DNA of 64,000 bases, taken from NCBI GenBank assembly GCA_037176725.1, contig JAZBRS010000049.1, positions 33,162,001-33,226,000 of the forward strand, written 5' to 3'. A model generated the notes under the pieces. It searched no databases. It worked only from the letters and a program-made list of their open reading frames with translations, and was not told where the DNA came from. The DNA is from Posidonia oceanica (Eukaryota > Streptophyta > Magnoliopsida > Alismatales > Posidoniaceae). Position 1 is the first letter of the stretch. Each line of letters starts with the position of its first letter. A program made the translations under genes and the position numbers. Shown here in pieces: positions 58,536-64,000 of the stretch.

Positions 58536-59918
58536 ATGTCTGATTTGGAGCTACTTTACCAAGAACAGCTCGAATCCATAGCAGAAGACCTGGCACAGCA
58601 CCAAGCCGCAGAAAGGAAAGGAAAAGCCGTAGTTACGGATCCTCCCCTGCGAAAGGACCGCACCCCCATCATGGCCCTGGAAGAAAACTCAGTAATGCCG
58701 AACTCCCCTAGACCAGACGAGCTCATTACCCTTCAACCAGAAGGAGGGTCTAGGTGGCTCGTGCAGCACATGCCTCACTTGGGCAAGATAGCGAGTGGCA
58801 GTATCCAGGTCAGCCGCCAGTCCGACATGCCCTCCACAAGCACATTAGCAGACTCAGAGGAGGAAGCACCAGCAGATCACGCAGCAGCAGCAACAGAGCA
58901 GAAAGCAGAACCAGTAACAGAGTTGTTAGTAGTCTCAGTAGCAGGGCCGTCAGCAGTATCAGTCGCAGAATCGGCAAGGCCTTCAGTAGTATCAGCAGAA
59001 CATGCAGCAGTGTCATCAGCAACAGAACAGACAGGGGAAGTCACCAGGACAGAGGTCGCGCACCGGGGATATAGAAACACTCGAGTAGGCGTGACCATCC
59101 TGAGGCACCACCAGGGCCAAGAACCAGAACATCTACACTCCTTCGATGTAACAAAACCCACATTCGAAAAGGAGATCCTCTCGGAACTTGTTGCATATGG
59201 AGAAGAAGACAATACAGGCGAGGATGAGAATGATGACCCATCGCCTGAGTTCCGGCCCTATGACGATGATCCAGAAGGTCCCAACCTGCATGTTGAGGAA
59301 GAAACAGAGGTTGTTAACCTCGGCACAGCCGAAGAAACCAAAGAAGTTCGCATCAGTGCCCTACTATCACCCCAGGCCAGAATAGAGTTCATTGCGTTCC
59401 TGAAAGAGTATGCAGATGTCTTCGCCTGGACTTATGAAGATATGGTTGGTCTTGATGTCGAAATAATGGTCCATAACCTGCCCTTGAAGCCAGACGCCAA
59501 GCCAGTAAAGCAGAAACTGAGAAGATGGCGACCACAGTGGCTGCTCATGATCAAGGAAGAGATAATGAAGCAGCTCGATGTCAATTTTCTGAAGGTCGTC
59601 CTTTACCCTGAGTGGCTTGCGAACATCGTGCCAGTGCCCAAGAAAGATGGCCGGATCCGGATATGTATCGACTACAGGGACCTGAACAAGTCGAGTCCCA
59701 AGGACGACTTCCCATTGCCTCACATTGACGTCCTAGTCGACAACACTGCGGGCCACAAGATGCTATCCTTTATGGACGGCTTCTCCGGCTATAATCAGAT
59801 CAAGATGGTAGAAGATGACATGGAAAAGACTTCATTCATCACCCCCTGGGGGGTCTTCTGTTATCAAGTTATGCCATTTGGGTTGAAGAATGCTGGCGCA
59901 ACTTATCAGAGGGCCATG
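58536..59918 (+). pseudogene. T2 reverse transcriptase, N-terminal part, cut by T3
   Basis: An open frame with a long acidic linker, then the Ty3/gypsy pol entry SALLSPQARIEFIAFLKEYA, FAWTYEDMVGLD, and reverse transcriptase blocks NIVPVPKKDGRIRICIDYRD, MLSFMDGFSGYNQI and FCYQVMPFGLKNAGATYQRAM. It ends exactly at 59918, where the T3 LTR starts in inverse orientation, before the YVDD-type catalytic box. Everything downstream (catalytic half, RNase H, integrase) is missing from the window. About 690 bp between the G-patch region and this frame (57846-58535) is Ser/Pro/Thr-rich with stops at 58126 and 58521. Confidence 0.88.
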
Positions 59919-62900
59919 TGTAGTAATCCCGGTGTTCGGATCGTCCATGCACGATGCCAAAGCTCGCGTGCACCGATCGGAATCAGGCTCACTATAAGCA
60001 GCTATGTCCGAGAAGGAAGACTTAACTCGAAAACATTTAAAAGAGGGAAAAAAAGGAAAGAAAAGAAGAGGACAAGACAAAATCGGAGTCGCCACCAAGT
60101 CTATTAAATCGGGAGACAAGGAAAACCGGGGAAATGCGTGAATAATCACGTAAAACAAGCAAAAGACGCAATGCAGGGCAATGCAAAAGAAACGAGATGC
60201 AAATGAATGCAAATGATGTGACTCGTGCCTAGGACAAGGGCAATATGGTCATTGCGGGCCAAGAGAGGGTAAGGACTCCTGTTACGCGCGGGGAAGGTGT
60301 TAGGCACCCCCGACATGCCCGAGAATCGGTCTTTCTAGGCTTACGCTCGCATATGCAGGGAAATGCAGACTCTGAATGCTTAAGTGCCAATGAATGCCTA
60401 TCTAAATGCTCAAAGGTGTGCTCTAAGTGATGAAAGACAATGCGAGAAAGTAGACGTGCAATCTAAGTGCTCAGCAACGCTGTCTGTGTTCCGAACCGGG
60501 CGGAACCTGGTTCGTGAGAACTCCGGACAGTAAGCATCACCGCCCTATATGCAAATGCAGGCGAAAGAGTGAAACGGCGAGAAAACCATGCAATGCAATC
60601 GACATGCAAGAGGAAACAGCGTAAAACAGTGCGAGGAACGAAACAAGTATGCGAAAAGATGCGAAAACAAGGTTGACATGCAAAATGGCGCAAGGAACGG
60701 AACAAGAACGCAAAACGGTACCGGAAAACGAAAGAAGGGTGCAAAACCAGGCAAGAAAACAAGGGCACGCGAGACGAGACGAGAAAACGAAAGGGCATGC
60801 AAAACGGTGCAAGAAAACAAGACTGCACGCAAAACGGGGCAAGACAAAGAAGCGGCACGCAAAACGGAGCGAGAAAACAAGATTGCGCGCAAAACGAGGC
60901 GAAAAAACTAAAGGGTACGCAAAACGGTGCAAGACAAAGAAGCGGCACGCAAAACGGAGCGAGAAAATAAGACTGCACGCAAAACGAGGCGGAAAAACTA
61001 AAGGGCACGCAAAGCGATGCAAGACAAAGAGGCGGCACGCAAAACGAGGCGAAAAAACTAAAGGGCACGCAAAACGGTGCAAATGGCATGCAAATGAATG
61101 TAGTGGAAGGGTTCAGGAGGACATATCTGGAGATCCAGGAGTCTGATCGGAGATCTGCTTGGTCCATGCTGAAGAGCGCTTCGCTGCGGTCGCCTGGGCA
61201 GCTTACTTGAGGAGATCCAACGGTCGGATTGGAAGATATCGCAGCTTCGGAGCAGAAGGGCCAGAACAGGGGAGAAGAACAGATCTAAGTGTTCAGGAGG
61301 CCCTAGGGATGTGCAAAAGGTCCTCCCAAGTGAAGGGGAGCTAAAAGTCGTTGGTGTGTGCAAGAAGGTGCTAAAATGCAAGACTAGATGGTTGCAGGAT
61401 GCGTGCAAGAGCAAGAAAAAGCAAAGAGAAGAAACTGGGAAAAGCCAGGAGTTCAGAAAGCATTTTGAAAAAGAAAGGGGCTAAAAATGCAAATTTTCCA
61501 GAAAACAGGGGTCCACAGGAAAGGATTTTGAAGACAGGAGAGGACAGGGGTCCATTTTGCGAAAACTAGGCTCAGAAAGCTGTTTTAAAAAGAGGGTATG
61601 CTTTAAAAGAGGTTTTGAAAGCAGAAAGGGATTAGAAAGCAATTTTAGGAAAACTGGGGTCTAAAATGTAAATTTTCTAGAAAACAAGGTTCTGGGGAGT
61701 CTGGGAATACTAGTGGAGGGCCTACATGCAATTTTGCAAGCATAGGAGTTAGAATGCAACTTAGGGGCAAAATGGTCTTTTCACATGATTTTTCAAAAGA
61801 TGCAAGGGCCTATGTGTGATTTTCAAATCATGCAGGGGTCAAATATGCAATTTTATATGCAAAACATGCTCTGGAATCATGGTCTGGGGACTGACATGCA
61901 ATTTTTAAAAGATGCAGGGTTGAAAATGCAATGTAGTAAGCTAATATGCATGCAAAAGGGGTACTGTCCATTTAAAATGAACCTATGTGCAAAAATGAAG
62001 AAACAGGGGAGTAAATATGCAATGCAGTATGCAAAAATCAGAAATAAAACCTAAGTTCTACAGTGCAGTGGACTAAGATGCAAAAATGACAAAAACAGGG
62101 ATCTGAAATGCAATATAATAAGGTAAATTTCATGCATTAAAATTAAATAATCTACTGCAGGATTCAGATGCTAAAATAAAAAACAGAAGGGCTAAACTTA
62201 AACTTTTTATAACTAGAAAGCACAGTAAAAGGATTAAAGGGCAAATACTAAAAAACATAAACAGATCATGCAATTTAATATGATTTTGATTCAGAAACAC
62301 AGCAGATTAATCAAATAAAGGACTGGAACGCAAATAAGTGGAAACTAAAACCAGACATGTAATTTTAGGGTAAAATATCTAAGCTAAGTGAAAATTTTGC
62401 TACAGTGCACACGCAGGCCGTCGGCCACTGTAGCAGTTGCTACCAGTGGCCGACAAAGGGGGCAGGAGGGCGCTCCGGGGAGGTAGCTCGGCAGGCGAGC
62501 TTCACCAGGCCCTGGCGGAGCTCGGGCGAGGTCCGGCGAGCGGCGACGCTGCCTGGAGCGGAGCTGGGGAGCCACCGGAGGTCTGAGTCTGATCGGGGGC
62601 CAGGAGGACGACCGGAGCGTCGTCGATGCGAACTGAAGGCTGGGCTGCATTCCTGAGGTCAGTGCGGAGCTCGGGCGACGGTGGGAAGCCGGTTCTGCTC
62701 ACGGAGCGGCGATTCTGGTCGTCGGGCTCGCTGGAGAAGACGAGTCAATGGGCGTGGACTCGGCGAGAAGGGGAGCGGAAACCTAATCTAAGGGGCTAGG
62801 AAGCTTGCGGGAGAGAAAACTAAGGTAAGGGAAAGAAGCGGCACCTGTTCTGCCGTCCGGAGCGCTCCCCTGACGTCGGCTTGTTCTGCAGATGCCGGCG

Positions 62901-64000
62901 AGGTTCGTCCGGCTGACGGAGGAGTTGTCGATGGCCCGCGAATGCTCAGACCTGCTTCGTAGAGTCCTCCGGTGCTCACTAGACGCCTGGAACGGAGTTC
63001 TGCAGCCCGAAGAAGGATCCGACTCCAGTGGGTACTCTGGAAGTTGCAGCAGATGGGTAGGGATGTTCTCTGGTCTCGGGATCGAATGGAGGGCACCGGT
63101 GACTTGCTGGAGGTTCGGGGAGTGGATCTGAAGGGTCGAACTGCGATTCTGGAGGTTGTGGGTGGAGTTTGCCGGTGGAGTGAATTCTGGACAGAATCGG
63201 ACGTAGGTGTTTGTGGTGGAAGGTTTCGTCTGTGGTGGGGGAGAAGGCTGAAGGTCGGGTGGCCCTGGAAGGTGGTGTCTCGGCGAGTAACGGGGCGGAG
63301 TTTGGGAGGATGTGGTGGACTGTGGCAGAGGGAATTTCAGAAGGGAAGGGAGTTGGGTTCCGGTTGGATTTCAGGTGGACTCAGGCGAAATGTGGGTTGT
63401 TTTCGATGTAGAAAGGAGGGGAAGAGTTGCAGGAGGCTTCGGCGAGGTTGGGGGGTGAATTCTGAAGGATTCTCGGGGGGTCTCGGGTCTGGGTTTGCTG
63501 TGGAAGGAAGAGGCGGAAGCTCGGGTTTTCTGGGTGGATTTCAGAGGAAATTCTGCCCTCTCTCTCGCCGGGGATTACACTGGAATCGGGTGCCCCTCTT
63601 CCGGGATCAATCCTCTCTTTTCTCCTCTCCTTTCTTCCTAAAATTCACTCTGATCTCCCCTCCTTTTCCCCTCTGAATCCTGACCACTCCTCCCTTAGCT
63701 TTGCAGGTCTGCGACCAATGAATGCTGCGGAGAGGCGATGGCAGGAGCAAGAACGACGCTTCGGCGCACGCCAGTCCGGCTCGAGCAGGAGGTGACAGGT
63801 CGGGCAGAGCTGCAGGCCGGCGGACACTGTAGCACTGCAAACGCGGGAGGAGGGAAGGAGGAAGAAGGCGCTGTAGCTGTGGGCTGAGGTTTGAAGAAAG
63901 GGTAACGGGCTGATGAGCCCAGTAAAGAAGAAAGGAAAAGATAAAAAGGAAGAAAGAAAGAAAGATGGAAAAAAGGAGAAAAATAAAATAGGAAAAAATA
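59919..64000 (-). mobile_element. LTR of Tat/Ogre-like element T3, inverse orientation, incomplete
   Basis: Begins TGTAGTAATCCCGG, the reverse complement of the T2 LTR end, and is colinear with the reverse complement of T2 52501 down to about 48225 at the window edge. About 1.5 kb of this LTR should lie beyond 64000. It contains the same conserved block (about 60220-60350), the 30-bp minisatellite (60600-61090), and the GC-rich block (62400-63850). Whether T3 is a whole element or a solo LTR cannot be seen. Open frames such as 62972-63676 fall in the GC-rich block and are not supported as genes. Confidence 0.88.
60600..61090 (-). repeat. 30-bp minisatellite in the T3 LTR, about 16 units
   Basis: Reverse complement of the T2 array, with units of the type gcacgcaaaacggtgcaaga plus aaacaagact. 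The array is shorter than in T2 (about 16 against 23 units), and units are more divergent, with several variants (gacaaagaagcg, gaggcgaaaaaac). Confidence 0.9.

Noticed and set aside
60463..61167. Open frames of 165-234 codons
   Set aside because: Same minisatellite in the inverse T3 LTR.
1..64000. CRISPR arrays, bacterial operons, rRNA or tRNA genes
   Set aside because: None seen. Regular repeats in the window are tandem minisatellites without spacers or LTR-internal hairpins, and I recognise no cloverleaf-forming sequence.

Overview
This is nuclear DNA of a flowering plant. The evidence is a 12-exon plant-type gene with GT-AG introns, and dense nests of plant mobile elements: Ty3/gypsy and Ty1/copia LTR elements, L1-type LINEs, hAT transposons and PIF/Harbinger-like MITEs. 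The species cannot be read from the window. The GC-rich first exon of the intact gene would suit a monocot, but that is only a hint. There are no bacterial features, CRISPR arrays, or rRNA/tRNA genes that I can recognise.

Left part (1-25.6 kb). The only intact gene is a purple acid phosphatase-like (PAP1/24/27-type, metallophosphoesterase) gene on the minus strand at 15603-25263, with 12 exons and 620 residues. A tandem paralogue at 2864-8521 has the same 12-exon plan but is broken: two frameshifts, a lost splice donor and a lost splice acceptor. Around and inside them lie a solo LTR with perfect 5-bp target duplications that splits an unrecognised coding remnant (about 240-1960), a deleted hAT element sitting inside a gypsy integrase fragment (10.9-13.8 kb), a MITE-like element (14.2-15.0 kb), an intronic 343-bp tandem duplication, and an intronic 5'-truncated LINE with a 20-bp target duplication.

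Middle part (25.6-38.5 kb). A 3.6-kb hAT element with a dead transposase is inserted in a MITE whose uninterrupted twin lies at 37896-38383. An old L1-type LINE with endonuclease, reverse transcriptase and zinc-finger regions lies on the minus strand at 32.45-37.6 kb. A copia-like LTR piece follows, itself carrying the twin MITE.

Right part (38.5-64 kb). This is a tower of at least four related Tat/Ogre-like Ty3/gypsy copies, each inserted into the one before: T0 (minus; LTR piece), T1 (plus; LTR about 3.4 kb, then gag-protease), T2 (plus; LTR 5758 bp, then gag, protease and part of reverse transcriptase) and T3 (minus; LTR only, running out of the window). Every gag-pol here is degenerate, with many stops of the CAG-to-TAG or CGA-to-TGA type. 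The most unusual signal is an array of covarying short hairpins in the T1 LTR (39.24-41.53 kb). It is absent from the T2 LTR, which carries a 30-bp minisatellite instead.
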